NCBI GenBank assembly: GCA_009917555.1
Contig: QZDX01000014.1
Coordinates: 1 to 64,000, forward strand
From: a bacterium 1XD21-13
GTDB taxonomy: Bacteria > Bacillota > Clostridia > Lachnospirales > Lachnospiraceae
DNA length: 64,000 nucleotides
Direction: 5' to 3'
This document shows, one piece after another, positions 8,816 through 16,695 of this stretch. Under the pieces are notes generated by a model, which ran no database searches, was not told the DNA's origin, and saw only the letters and a program-made list of their open reading frames with translations. The first letter of the stretch is position 1; every line of letters starts with the position of its first letter. A program made the translations under genes and the position numbers.

Positions 8816-8895
8816 AAAAATGCAGGGGCAAGGATATTTCAGGCGGCTGATTAGTACATGAACAGTGAGGATTTCAGGCGAAGCCAGGAGACAAA

Positions 8896-9729
8896 ATGAT
8901 AACCAACGAGAGCATCAACCGAGCTATTGACTATATTTTACTCCACATTGAGGATGTGACCTTAGAGGAGGTGGCGGCTCACTGCCATTTTTCCAAATAT
9001 TATTTTTGCCGGCTGTTCAAGGCCCAGACCGGGGAGAGCGTTCATGGCTTTATCAAACGGGTGAGATTGGAGCAGAGCGCCTTTCGCCTGAAGGTGGAGC
9101 AGGAGCGGCCCATCACGGAGATTGGGGCGGATTATGGCTACAGCTCCTCCAATTACAGTACGGCTTTTCGCCGGCATTACCAGGTGGCACCCATCGCCTT
9201 TCGCAGAAGCATTTCCTATGAATCCCTCAAGCACCCTTTTTTTCACCAGGAGGAATGGCAGGTAGGGAGCTTTGAGGAGTGCGGCAGCAGGATTACAAGA
9301 GAGGTGCTGCCCGATTACTATGTGATTTATGAGAGGCGATTCGGAAGCTACGAGGGGATTAGCAGGGCCTGGCATGAATTTTTGGGGAAATATGGAGAAT
9401 ACATTGCGGAGGATACGAAGCTGCTGGAGCGTACCTATGACGATCCGGCGGTGACGGCCTCCGAGAATTGTCTTTTCGATCTCTGCATGAGTGTGGAGGC
9501 GGACTGCCCCCTGGAAAATACGGCGCTCATCAGGGGCGGAGCCTGTGTCGTGTATCATTTTAAAGGCCATGCAAAGCATATTTATGCGGCCTATCAGACT
9601 ATTTTTCTGGTGTGGCTGCCCCGTACTGACTATGAGCTGGACACCGGGCGAAGCCTGTTTGACGTTTATCACAGAGTGGACAGCGATACCATGTATATGG
9701 AGCTGGATATCTGCATTCCGGTCAAATGA
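8896..9729 (+). CDS. AraC-family regulator with GyrI-like domain
   Basis: Residues 1-100 hold the two helix-turn-helix units of AraC/XylS proteins (LEEVAAHCHFSKYYFCRLFK and ITEIGADYGYSSSNYSTAFR). Residues about 125-277 form a GyrI-like effector domain, with YYVIYERRFGSYEGIS at its start and a YMELDICIPVK end, as in multidrug-responsive regulators such as Rob and SbmC relatives. AGGAG lies 6 bases before the ATG. The next gene encodes a MATE exporter, so control of drug efflux is a reasonable inference. Confidence 0.9.
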   Translation: MITNESINRAIDYILLHIEDVTLEEVAAHCHFSKYYFCRLFKAQTGESVHGFIKRVRLEQSAFRLKVEQERPITEIGADYGYSSSNYSTAFRRHYQVAPIAFRRSISYESLKHPFFHQEEWQVGSFEECGSRITREVLPDYYVIYERRFGSYEGISRAWHEFLGKYGEYIAEDTKLLERTYDDPAVTASENCLFDLCMSVEADCPLENTALIRGGACVVYHFKGHAKHIYAAYQTIFLVWLPRTDYELDTGRSLFDVYHRVDSDTMYMELDICIPVK

Positions 9730-9916
9730 ATTCCAAAGGGCCGGAGCAAGAGAGTGCCTTTTTCGGAGGAAAAGGGCAAGAATTCAGAAGTTTATAATTT
9801 GCTTTCTTTCTATAATGAATACCGTCATCTTACAGAAAATGTGTGTTTCTGGAGGGGACGGTATTATTTTTTGGAATTCCCCAGGGACACAGACCAATCA
9901 AAGAAAGGAGCCTGTT

Positions 9917-11245
9917 ATGAGCTTAGAACAAATCAGAAAGAATCCCTCCGGCATGATTATCAAATTTTCCATCCCGGCCATTATTTCCATGCTGCTCACT
10001 GCCTTTATTACCATAGCGGACGGTTTTTTCATGGGAAATTATGTGGGAAAGGAGGGGATAGCGGCGGTGAACCTGGGGCTTCCCATTGTGTACCTGTATC
10101 TGGGAGTGGGGCTGATGATATCCATAGGCGGCGTGGCCCTGGCGGGAATGTCCTTGGGAGCCGGTGAAGAGGAAGCGTGCAACCGCATTTTCCGCCAGAC
10201 TGTTGCCACTACCATAGGGGCCTCGGTCCTTTTAAGCGGTGTGATGCTGTTTGCCTTTGAACCTATGCTTTCCATTTTGCAGGCGGAGGGGCAGGTGATC
10301 GGGTATTTTCGGGAATACTACGGGATTATGCTCCTTGAGCTTCCGGTGATGGTGGTAAATTCCTCCTTCGGCATGTTTATCCGGGGTGAGGGCAAGCCGG
10401 AGTATTACCTCAATGTGACGATTCTCAATGCTGTTTTGAATGTAGCCCTTGATTATCTGTTTGCCGGGTGCTTTTCCTTGGGAGCAGGGGGAATCGCGTG
10501 GGCCTCCCTTCTGGCAGCGCTGGCTTCCCTGGCTTGTATTGTGTGGTATTTTATAAAAAGGGCTAGTATTTACCATCTGGGAGCCTTCTGTTTTTCGGGA
10601 GAGCTTTTTGTGAAGGGGATTCTCAATGGAAGCTCGGAATTCATTGGGGAAATGTCAACAGGAATCGCCATGTTTGCCTACAATTTTGTGATTATGAGAA
10701 AAATCGGGGTGGACGGGGTGACGGCCTTTACCATTGGAGGATATGTGGCCTATGGCTTCAGCATGCTTGTAGTGGGCTTCGGGCAGGGAGCCAGCCCCCT
10801 TATCAGCTTTACCTATGGAGCCAGGGTATATGAGCTGGCAGGAGAGCTTCGGAGGCGGACAAGCAGGTATGTATTTTGCGCAGGCGCGGCGGTATTTCTG
10901 GTCATGTGGGCGGCCTCCGGCTGGTACGGAGGTCTCTTTGTGCAGGGGGAGGTCATTGAGGAGATGATACGGTCGGGAATGGTGATTTTTACAAGCGCCT
11001 TTTTCTTTGAGGGGATCAATGGAATTACCTCCTTTTATTTTACGGCAACGGGGAGAGCCCTGGAATCGGCGGTGATTTCTCTTTCCAGGGGGCTTGTGGT
11101 GCTTCTGGCCTGTATTTTTACCCTGCCTGCATTATTTGGAATGACCGGTGTGTGGATGGCCGCGCCGGTGACGGAGGCGGTGACCCTGGTGATTACTCTG
11201 TTTTTCTTATATAAGGATGGGAAGAGCTTTCAGGAAATGGAATAG
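9917..11245 (+). CDS. MATE family efflux transporter
   Basis: The 442-residue protein has about 12 membrane segments and MATE features: IIKFSIPAIISMLLTAFITIAD at the N-terminus, then IAAVNLGLPI, and GFGQGASPLISF in the second half. It should export cationic or drug-like compounds using a Na+ or H+ gradient. The start at 9917 follows AAAGGAG by 6 bases; the long upstream extension of the frame (to 9491) overlaps the AraC gene and lacks family similarity. The 187 bp after the AraC gene may hold its own promoter. Confidence 0.93.
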   Translation: MSLEQIRKNPSGMIIKFSIPAIISMLLTAFITIADGFFMGNYVGKEGIAAVNLGLPIVYLYLGVGLMISIGGVALAGMSLGAGEEEACNRIFRQTVATTIGASVLLSGVMLFAFEPMLSILQAEGQVIGYFREYYGIMLLELPVMVVNSSFGMFIRGEGKPEYYLNVTILNAVLNVALDYLFAGCFSLGAGGIAWASLLAALASLACIVWYFIKRASIYHLGAFCFSGELFVKGILNGSSEFIGEMSTGIAMFAYNFVIMRKIGVDGVTAFTIGGYVAYGFSMLVVGFGQGASPLISFTYGARVYELAGELRRRTSRYVFCAGAAVFLVMWAASGWYGGLFVQGEVIEEMIRSGMVIFTSAFFFEGINGITSFYFTATGRALESAVISLSRGLVVLLACIFTLPALFGMTGVWMAAPVTEAVTLVITLFFLYKDGKSFQEME

Positions 11246-11360
11246 TTCTCGTGAAAGTTTACGGTATAACGAAAACTTTTTGCAAAATAAGGTTGAATGT
11301 TCGGTATAAATAACATATAATCAGTATATAGCTATCAGTAGGAGGGTGGTGGAGACAAGC

Positions 11361-12563
11361 ATGGTTAAACGCAGGCTTTACATGGAACAGATACGTCCTT
11401 TTATCAATCGGGATATTGTAAAAGTTATAACCGGAATTCGCAGGTGCGGTAAGTCCGTAATGCTTCAATTAATTCGGGAAGAGCTTTTGGAGCAGGGAAT
11501 TGAGGAAAGCCGTATACTGCAGGTGAATTTTGAGACAAAGGCAGTAGATTATGTACGCACAACGGAGGCTGCGTATTCTTTTATAAAGGGATTTGCAGGA
11601 AAGAATAAAGGGAAGGTGTATCTTCTTTTAGATGAAATACAGGAATTGGAGGGCTGGGAGACCATGATTAATTCCTGTATGATTGATTTTGACGTAGATA
11701 TTTATATTACAGGTTCCAATGCAAAAATGCTGTCAGGGGAGCTAGCCACCTACCTGGGGGGACGTTACGTGGAGTTTAAAATCTATCCTTTTTCCTTTCA
11801 GGAGGTCTTGGAGGCTTTAGGAGAAATTTCGGTACAAGATGCGTTTCGGATTTATCTTAAGCAGGGCGGGATGCCTTTTTTGTACCAGTTTCCTATGGAC
11901 GAGCGGAGTGTTCGACAATATCTGGACGATATTTATTCTTCCATTATTTTGAAGGATATCGCTCAGAGGAATCATATCCGTGATTTGGAATTATTGAAAA
12001 GAGTATTGCAATATTTTATATTAAATATAGGAAATCCTTTTTCGACAACAAGTATTACCAAATATCTGAAAAATGAGAAGCGAACCATTTCCAATGAGAC
12101 TCTTTATAATTATATTGATTATTGTAAGACGGCCTGCTTGTTGCATCTGGTGTCGCGGGAGGATATCCTGGGTAAGCAGGTGCTGCAGTTTCAGGAAAAG
12201 ATTTACCTTACGGATCATGGAATCAGGGAGGCTATTTTTGGAAATAATCTGCGGGATATTAACCAGGTGCTGGAAAATATCGTGTACCTGGAGCTGCTGC
12301 GGCGTGGATATGATGTTACCGTAGGAAGGGTGGAGCAGACGGAGGTGGATTTTGTTGCCAGATGGGGGGATGAAAAGCTGTATGTTCAGGTCAGCTATCT
12401 TCTGGCAAGCGAGGAGACCATAGAGAGGGAATTTGGTTCTTTGGAAAGAATTGCAGATAATTATCCCAAATATGTTGTTACTATGGATGAGATTATGCGT
12501 GGAAGGAATGGGATTAAGCATTTTCACATCAGGGACTTTCTATTGATGGAGCAATACGTATAA
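11361..12563 (+). CDS. ATP-binding protein, AAA_14/DUF4143 family
   Basis: The 400-residue protein has a Walker A ITGIRRCGKSVML (about 23-35), a Walker B YLLLDEIQE (about 88-96), sensor motif ITGSNAKMLSGEL, and the DUF4143 C-terminal domain (about 200-400) ending with a restriction-endonuclease-like TEVDFVARWGDEKLYVQVSY stretch. These ATPases are common, often mobile and functionally uncharacterised. GGAG lies 6 bases before the ATG at 11361. It lies 15 bp before a cupin gene and could be cotranscribed with it. Confidence 0.9.
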   Translation: MVKRRLYMEQIRPFINRDIVKVITGIRRCGKSVMLQLIREELLEQGIEESRILQVNFETKAVDYVRTTEAAYSFIKGFAGKNKGKVYLLLDEIQELEGWETMINSCMIDFDVDIYITGSNAKMLSGELATYLGGRYVEFKIYPFSFQEVLEALGEISVQDAFRIYLKQGGMPFLYQFPMDERSVRQYLDDIYSSIILKDIAQRNHIRDLELLKRVLQYFILNIGNPFSTTSITKYLKNEKRTISNETLYNYIDYCKTACLLHLVSREDILGKQVLQFQEKIYLTDHGIREAIFGNNLRDINQVLENIVYLELLRRGYDVTVGRVEQTEVDFVARWGDEKLYVQVSYLLASEETIEREFGSLERIADNYPKYVVTMDEIMRGRNGIKHFHIRDFLLMEQYV

Positions 12564-12578
12564 GAAGGGAGCACAGCT

Positions 12579-12902
12579 ATGTACAAAAATATTGAAAAAC
12601 AGAAATCCTTGAGATTAAAGGATCAGGTGGCTTATCAGCAAGGCCAGGTAGTCAGCAGGACGCTGGTTCAGAATCAGGCGGTCAGCGTGACGATTTTTTC
12701 CTTTGACAAAGGCGAGGAGATATCCACCCATGCATCCGGCGGTGATGCCATGGTTACGGTTTTGGAGGGAACAGGGCGGTTTACCGTTGGGGAGGAGGTA
12801 TTTATCCTCACGGAGGGGGAGACCTTGATTATGCCAAAGGATATTCCTCATGCAGTGTATGGGGAGGAGCAGTTTAAGATGCTGCTTACGGTTTCCTTTT
12901 AA
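12579..12902 (+). CDS. Cupin domain protein
   Basis: This single-domain cupin has 107 residues: GEEISTHASGGDAMVTVLEGTG (motif 1, residues about 47-68) and LIMPKDIPHAVYG (motif 2, about 87-99) give His/Glu/His metal ligands. Proteins of this size are small-molecule sensors or isomerase-like enzymes; the substrate cannot be told. It follows the DUF4143 ATPase closely, with GGGAG 7 bases before the ATG. Confidence 0.88.
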   Translation: MYKNIEKQKSLRLKDQVAYQQGQVVSRTLVQNQAVSVTIFSFDKGEEISTHASGGDAMVTVLEGTGRFTVGEEVFILTEGETLIMPKDIPHAVYGEEQFKMLLTVSF

Positions 12903-12954
12903 GGAGAGGCTTTTCGAACTAAAAGGGAAAAATAGTTAAATCGGCAGAAAAAAG

Positions 12955-13005
12955 TTGACGCAATGCGTGTGTATTGGTATAATAACCGATATAGACGCAT
13001 TGCGT
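12955..13005 (+). promoter_or_regulatory. Promoter flanked by two 11-bp palindromes
   Basis: TTGACG (12955-12960) and TATAAT (12978-12983) are 17 bp apart. ACGCAATGCGT (12958-12968), overlapping the -35, and ACGCATTGCGT (12995-13005), just downstream of the start site, are each palindromes around one base and are reverse complements of each other, with centres 37 bp apart. They look like operators. The second is followed by a short T run, so read-through RNA from the cupin gene could also fold into an 11-bp terminator-like stem. Confidence 0.7.
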
Positions 13006-13055
13006 TTTTGCCTGGAAGATTTATAGAAGTCCAAAAGAAAGGAGAGCCTGCGAGA

Positions 13056-13244
13056 ATGGAAGACAGAGAACGGCTGATACAATTAAAGGAATCCTCCGGT
13101 ATGAACTGGAAGGAATTTGCGGAATATTTTGAGATTCCCTATCGAACTATGCAGGACTGGGAGCATGGAAAGCGGACCATGCCCCACTATCTGCTGCGGC
13201 TGATGGAGTATAAGATGCGCATGGAGAGGCTGGCCAAAAGCTAG
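13056..13244 (+). CDS. Small helix-turn-helix protein
   Basis: The 62-residue protein reads RLIQLKESSGMNWKEFAEYF then IPYRTMQDWEHGKRTMPHYL, a Cro/C1-like helix-turn-helix with a recognition helix around YRTMQDW, and little else. GGAGAG lies about 10 bases before the ATG; the longer frame from 12963 includes the promoter and is not likely translated. It probably binds the two ACGCA-N-TGCGT palindromes in its own promoter (inference), and could be an antitoxin-like or phage-type repressor, but no toxin gene is next to it. Confidence 0.78.
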   Translation: MEDRERLIQLKESSGMNWKEFAEYFEIPYRTMQDWEHGKRTMPHYLLRLMEYKMRMERLAKS

Positions 13245-13354
13245 AAATAGCACACCGGTTTTTCGTTCCATAAAACCCCCCTTTTCATTCCAAAGCCCCA
13301 AAATCTCTTTTTTTCCTGCCGATATATAATTAAACCCCAAGCGAGGTGAACCAC

Positions 13355-14065
13355 TTGCACATAGCAGTTGTAGATGATGAAGCCATTGTCTGTGAACAGA
13401 TAAAAACCTTAATTCAAAAAGCTCTGCCGGACCAAGACAGCGAGATTGCCCTCTACACCTCCGGCCGCTCCTTACTGAAGGAGGGAAGGCACTTTGATCT
13501 GGTATACCTGGATATCCAGATGGAAGGAATCGACGGCATGGAGACAGCCAGGGCATTTCGAAAGGCACAGCCTGATGCCCTTCTGATCTTCGTCACAGGC
13601 GCAAAGGAATATGCCCTGGAAGCCTTTGACGTGTCAGCCTTCCATTACCTCTTAAAGCCTCTGGAGGAAGTAAAATTTACCCAAGTATTAGAGGAGGCCC
13701 AAAGGGAAGTAAAAAGGCGCAGAAGCAGCCGGCAGGAGCGGCTTTTTCTCCGGGCTAAAAATAAGACCATAGCCCAGGGCGATATTGTCTACATCGAAAG
13801 CCGGGGGAAGAAGGTGGACATTCACACCTTGAAGGAGACCTTCACCATCTACGGCTCCATGAACGAGCTTGAGGCACAGCTTGGGGAATCCTTTTACCGC
13901 TGTCACAGGGGGTATCTGGTAAACATGGCCTTTATCACCCAGTATGGCCCCGACAGCATTATGCTCACAGGAGGCGCTACGGTTTATCTGACCAAGAAAA
14001 AGCACGGAGAATTTGTAAAGACCTACATGTGGTATCTGCAGAACGGAGGCGTGTCCAGTGTCTAG
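13355..14065 (+). CDS. LytTR-family response regulator
   Basis: The receiver domain (1-120) has IAVVDDEA at its start, the phospho-acceptor Asp in LVYLDIQMEGIDGME, and FHYLLKPL carrying the conserved lysine. Residues about 135-236 form a LytTR DNA-binding domain (IVYIESRGKKVDIHT; FYRCHRGYLVNM). TTG at 13355 is the likely start because GAGGTGA ends 5 bases upstream; a GTG at 13346 is in frame but inside that ribosome site. The gene overlaps the sensor kinase by 8 bases. AgrA-like proteins control peptide signalling or adhesion genes. Confidence 0.92.
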   Translation: MHIAVVDDEAIVCEQIKTLIQKALPDQDSEIALYTSGRSLLKEGRHFDLVYLDIQMEGIDGMETARAFRKAQPDALLIFVTGAKEYALEAFDVSAFHYLLKPLEEVKFTQVLEEAQREVKRRRSSRQERLFLRAKNKTIAQGDIVYIESRGKKVDIHTLKETFTIYGSMNELEAQLGESFYRCHRGYLVNMAFITQYGPDSIMLTGGATVYLTKKKHGEFVKTYMWYLQNGGVSSV

Positions 14066-15530
14066 CTCCATGAAAATCTTATTTGAGCTTCTGGATCTGG
14101 TCCTTGTGCTGGGTCAGGGATATCTTTACCAGTACTTTTTCGGAAGCTTCCTAGAGCCAAGAGGAAGGGGACGCCATGCGGGCTTGTATGGGCTCGTTTC
14201 CTACGGAGCATTGAGAAAAGCCCTGGACTATGTGTGGCCCTTGGAATACACAGGAATCAGGATGCTGGGAAAGGAGCTTCTGTCCTTATTGCTTCTTGTC
14301 ATCCTAGTTCTGTGCTCTTATAGGGCATATAGGAGTATTACCCTGTTTCTGGTGGCGGCCTTTCAGGCCGTCCGGAATATCAGTGTCTACCTGGCAGTGA
14401 TTCTGCTGGATAAACCGGCAGATCTGGCATTTGTCCTGTGGGACTGGCTGGGCGGAAGAGGAATATTTAGGTCTGTTTCCGCATGGACCAGAGCGGCAGA
14501 GCTGACCGCAGGGGGCATACAGGTCCTTCGGGTGGTCTTTATCCTGGTGCTGATGGGCCTGGCTCTTAGGCGGATTGTGAGGGATTTTAAGGAAAAGGAT
14601 GTGCCGGCAGGGCGGGCAGAGCTGCGGTTTATTCTGCTTCCGGCCTTCACCGGACTTGCCCTGTGCACGCTGCTTCGGGTGATTATGATTACCATGGAGG
14701 ATGAGATTCCCGTCCTTTTGTACCAGAAATATCCGCTGCTTGCATTCTTGCTTCCGGTGGTACTCCTTTTGTCCCTGCTGTCCATCCTTCAGGGCGTGCG
14801 CTCTTTTTGGGAAATGGTGAGCTTGGGCAGGGAGAGGAACAGCAGGATGGTTCTGGAAAGGCAGGTGGAGGATCTCCAGGGATATCTGCGGGAGCAGGAG
14901 CGCATCCATTCCGGCCTTCGAAGTATCCGGCATGATATGAAGAATACCCTTGCAGTCATAAGCAGCCTGGCCGGACAGCAGGAGCCGGAGCAGAGGGAGG
15001 AGCTTACGGCTTACCTTTCATCCCTGGGCCGGACCATGGAGCGGCTGGAGGCGCCATTTCACACGGGAAATCAGGTGGCGGATGCCCTCCTTTACCGGAA
15101 GTATCAGGAGGCGCAGGAGAGCATGCCGGATCTGGAGCTTGACGCGGAGCAGCTATTTTTCCCGGAAGCCTTTTCCATTGGAAGCTATGAGCTGGGCATC
15201 CTTCTGGGAAATGCACTGGATAATGCTTTTACCGCCTGCTTAAAGCTCAAAAGCCAGGAGCCGGAGGCCAAGGTATTTATACGCTTCGTTTCTTTTCAAA
15301 GGGGAAGCCTTTTCTTTCTGCGGGTGGAAAACAGCTTTGACGGCAGCCTCATCAAAAACCCTCAGGCGGAATTTCCAGCCACAGATAAAAAGGACCGGGA
15401 GCTTCACGGAATCGGCATGCTCAATATGAAGCGGGTGGCTGAGGGCTATCAGGGAACCGTGGATTGGACTGCGGAGAACGGGGTATTTACCTTGGCCATG
15501 ATGCTGAAGCTTCCAGCATTTAGCAAATAG
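14058..15530 (+). CDS. GHKL-domain sensor histidine kinase, AgrC type
   Basis: Residues 1 to about 250 hold six or seven membrane segments. A linker helix follows, then an SIRHDMKNTLAVISSL phosphoacceptor region (His about residue 293) and a GHKL ATPase with LGNALDNAFTACL (N box) and GIGMLNM (G box), typical of HATPase_c_5 kinases partnered with LytTR regulators. Start GTG 14058, or ATG 14070. It overlaps its cognate regulator, so they are translated together. No peptide precursor gene like agrD is recognisable nearby. Confidence 0.9.
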   Translation: MSSSMKILFELLDLVLVLGQGYLYQYFFGSFLEPRGRGRHAGLYGLVSYGALRKALDYVWPLEYTGIRMLGKELLSLLLLVILVLCSYRAYRSITLFLVAAFQAVRNISVYLAVILLDKPADLAFVLWDWLGGRGIFRSVSAWTRAAELTAGGIQVLRVVFILVLMGLALRRIVRDFKEKDVPAGRAELRFILLPAFTGLALCTLLRVIMITMEDEIPVLLYQKYPLLAFLLPVVLLLSLLSILQGVRSFWEMVSLGRERNSRMVLERQVEDLQGYLREQERIHSGLRSIRHDMKNTLAVISSLAGQQEPEQREELTAYLSSLGRTMERLEAPFHTGNQVADALLYRKYQEAQESMPDLELDAEQLFFPEAFSIGSYELGILLGNALDNAFTACLKLKSQEPEAKVFIRFVSFQRGSLFFLRVENSFDGSLIKNPQAEFPATDKKDRELHGIGMLNMKRVAEGYQGTVDWTAENGVFTLAMMLKLPAFSK

Positions 15531-15535
15531 AGGGG

Positions 15536-15701
15536 TGTGTCGAAGCGACTTTACTCTTTAGAGCCGTCGCGCAGCGACTAAAATAGTAAAGTCGCAAAGA
15601 CGCACGAGAGGAATTTTCATGAGTGCCCTTTCGAATGAAAATTTCTCTCATTACATGTGTGTCGAAGCGACTTTACTCTTTAGAGCCGTCGCGCAGCGAC
15701 T
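15536..15701 (+). repeat. Two 44-bp direct repeats with hairpins
   Basis: A 44-bp unit beginning TGTGTCGAAGCGACTTTACT occurs at 15536-15579 and again at 15658-15701. Between them, GCGACTTTACT (15545-15555) pairs with AGTAAAGTCGC (15585-15595), and GAGAGGAATTTTCAT (15606-15620) pairs with ATGAAAATTTCTCTC (15635-15649) with one mismatch. It lies between the sensor kinase and the next gene and resembles an intergenic REP/MITE-like element. Confidence 0.85.
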
Positions 15702-15721
15702 TTAAAATAGGAGGAAAAGAG

Positions 15722-16516
15722 ATGGGATATTACCGCAATACCATTCAGGACTTGTATTCCGGGCATTATAAAAATTCCTACGGAGTGGAGGGAATGTGTG
15801 TCACCGGAAGGAACGATTACAAAAAGATCATTGATGTGTCAGACGACATGAAGACCCATGTACTGGAGGAGGTAAAAAAGTCTTATTACAAGTACAATGG
15901 CATGTCGGGAGGAAATGAGAGGGAAGATGAGGCTTATGCCCGGGGCCTGAATGAATATTACAAAACCCTGGACAGAGAAGACCGGCTTTCCGCCGCCTGG
16001 ACATTGGGGCAATTAAGCCTGGAGCTGTCAGGGGCAGTGACAAGCGCCATTCGGGAGAAGGTCCCCGGCTGGAAGGCCGGAGAGCAGATTCCGGCCGGAA
16101 TGCTGGATGAGATATTCTCAGGCAAGACCATTGAAGCCATCATGACAAGAAAGGCAGAAGCAGGCAGGGAAGTAAAAGAGATAAAAGAAGACCGCCTTAC
16201 CCTGTCATCGGAGAGCGGAGAAGCAGGGCAGGCCACAGAGGAGCGTTCCGGCAAAGTAGCCGTTAATGAGGGGAAGAGAGCCAGACAGATAGCATCCGCA
16301 AAGACACCGGCTCAGGTGCAGATCGTAATCAGTCTTTTGAAGAAAGATGTCTCTGACTGTGAAAATGGTCTTTCCAATGACATGTGTGATGAAAATGAAG
16401 TGAAAAAAGCGAAAGCCTTGCTGCAAAAGGCCGAGAAGCGTCTAAGCGAGGTCGCAGGAAAAGAGCAGGAGGAGACCGGGGGCGACAACAGCTTTTTCCT
16501 CAATATGCTTATGTAG
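15722..16516 (+). CDS. Hypothetical protein, charged and helical
   Basis: The 264-residue soluble protein starts MGYYRNTIQDLYSGHYKNSY, preceded by AGGAGG; the track-length extension to 15623 runs through the repeats and is not real. The middle part is acidic and helical, and the C-terminal 70 residues (TPAQVQIVISLLKKDVSDCE onward) look like an antiparallel coiled coil with a KKAKALLQKAEKRLSEV helix. I do not recognise the family. It follows the LytTR/GHKL pair, separated by the repeat element, and could be a target of that system. Confidence 0.72.
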   Translation: MGYYRNTIQDLYSGHYKNSYGVEGMCVTGRNDYKKIIDVSDDMKTHVLEEVKKSYYKYNGMSGGNEREDEAYARGLNEYYKTLDREDRLSAAWTLGQLSLELSGAVTSAIREKVPGWKAGEQIPAGMLDEIFSGKTIEAIMTRKAEAGREVKEIKEDRLTLSSESGEAGQATEERSGKVAVNEGKRARQIASAKTPAQVQIVISLLKKDVSDCENGLSNDMCDENEVKKAKALLQKAEKRLSEVAGKEQEETGGDNSFFLNMLM

Positions 16517-16601
16517 TATTCGTTATTGTACAGACGGGTGGCAGAGAAACAGGCAGACACAGGCAGAAATTTATGTTTTTGTAAAAGAATAGTGCCAGAC
16601 A

Positions 16602-16639
16602 ATGCCGGTATGTGATAAAATAAAATCACATATCGGCAT
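16602..16639 (+). terminator. 15-bp hairpin upstream of glutamine synthetase
   Basis: ATGCCGGTATGTGAT (16602-16616) pairs with ATCACATATCGGCAT (16625-16639) with one mismatch and an 8-base AT loop, followed by ATTCTTT. It may end the preceding transcript or attenuate the following gene. It contains TGTGA and TCACA half-sites spaced 10 bases apart, which does not fit the 7-base spacing of GlnR/TnrA sites. Confidence 0.5.
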
Positions 16640-16695
16640 ATTCTTTGCAAAAGGGAGAGAGCAAAGAAAAAATGCCGCGGGAAAGGGGAAAACAT

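Noticed and set aside
9491-9916. 142-residue N-terminal extension of the MATE protein
   Set aside because: It overlaps the AraC-family gene in another frame and the MATE similarity and ribosome site begin at 9917.
15536-15701. Repeats considered as CRISPR
   Set aside because: Only two copies, with structured unequal surroundings and no cas genes.
16611-16630. GlnR/TnrA operator before glutamine synthetase
   Set aside because: The TGTGA and TCACA halves are 10 bp apart and not 7; a hairpin explains the symmetry better.
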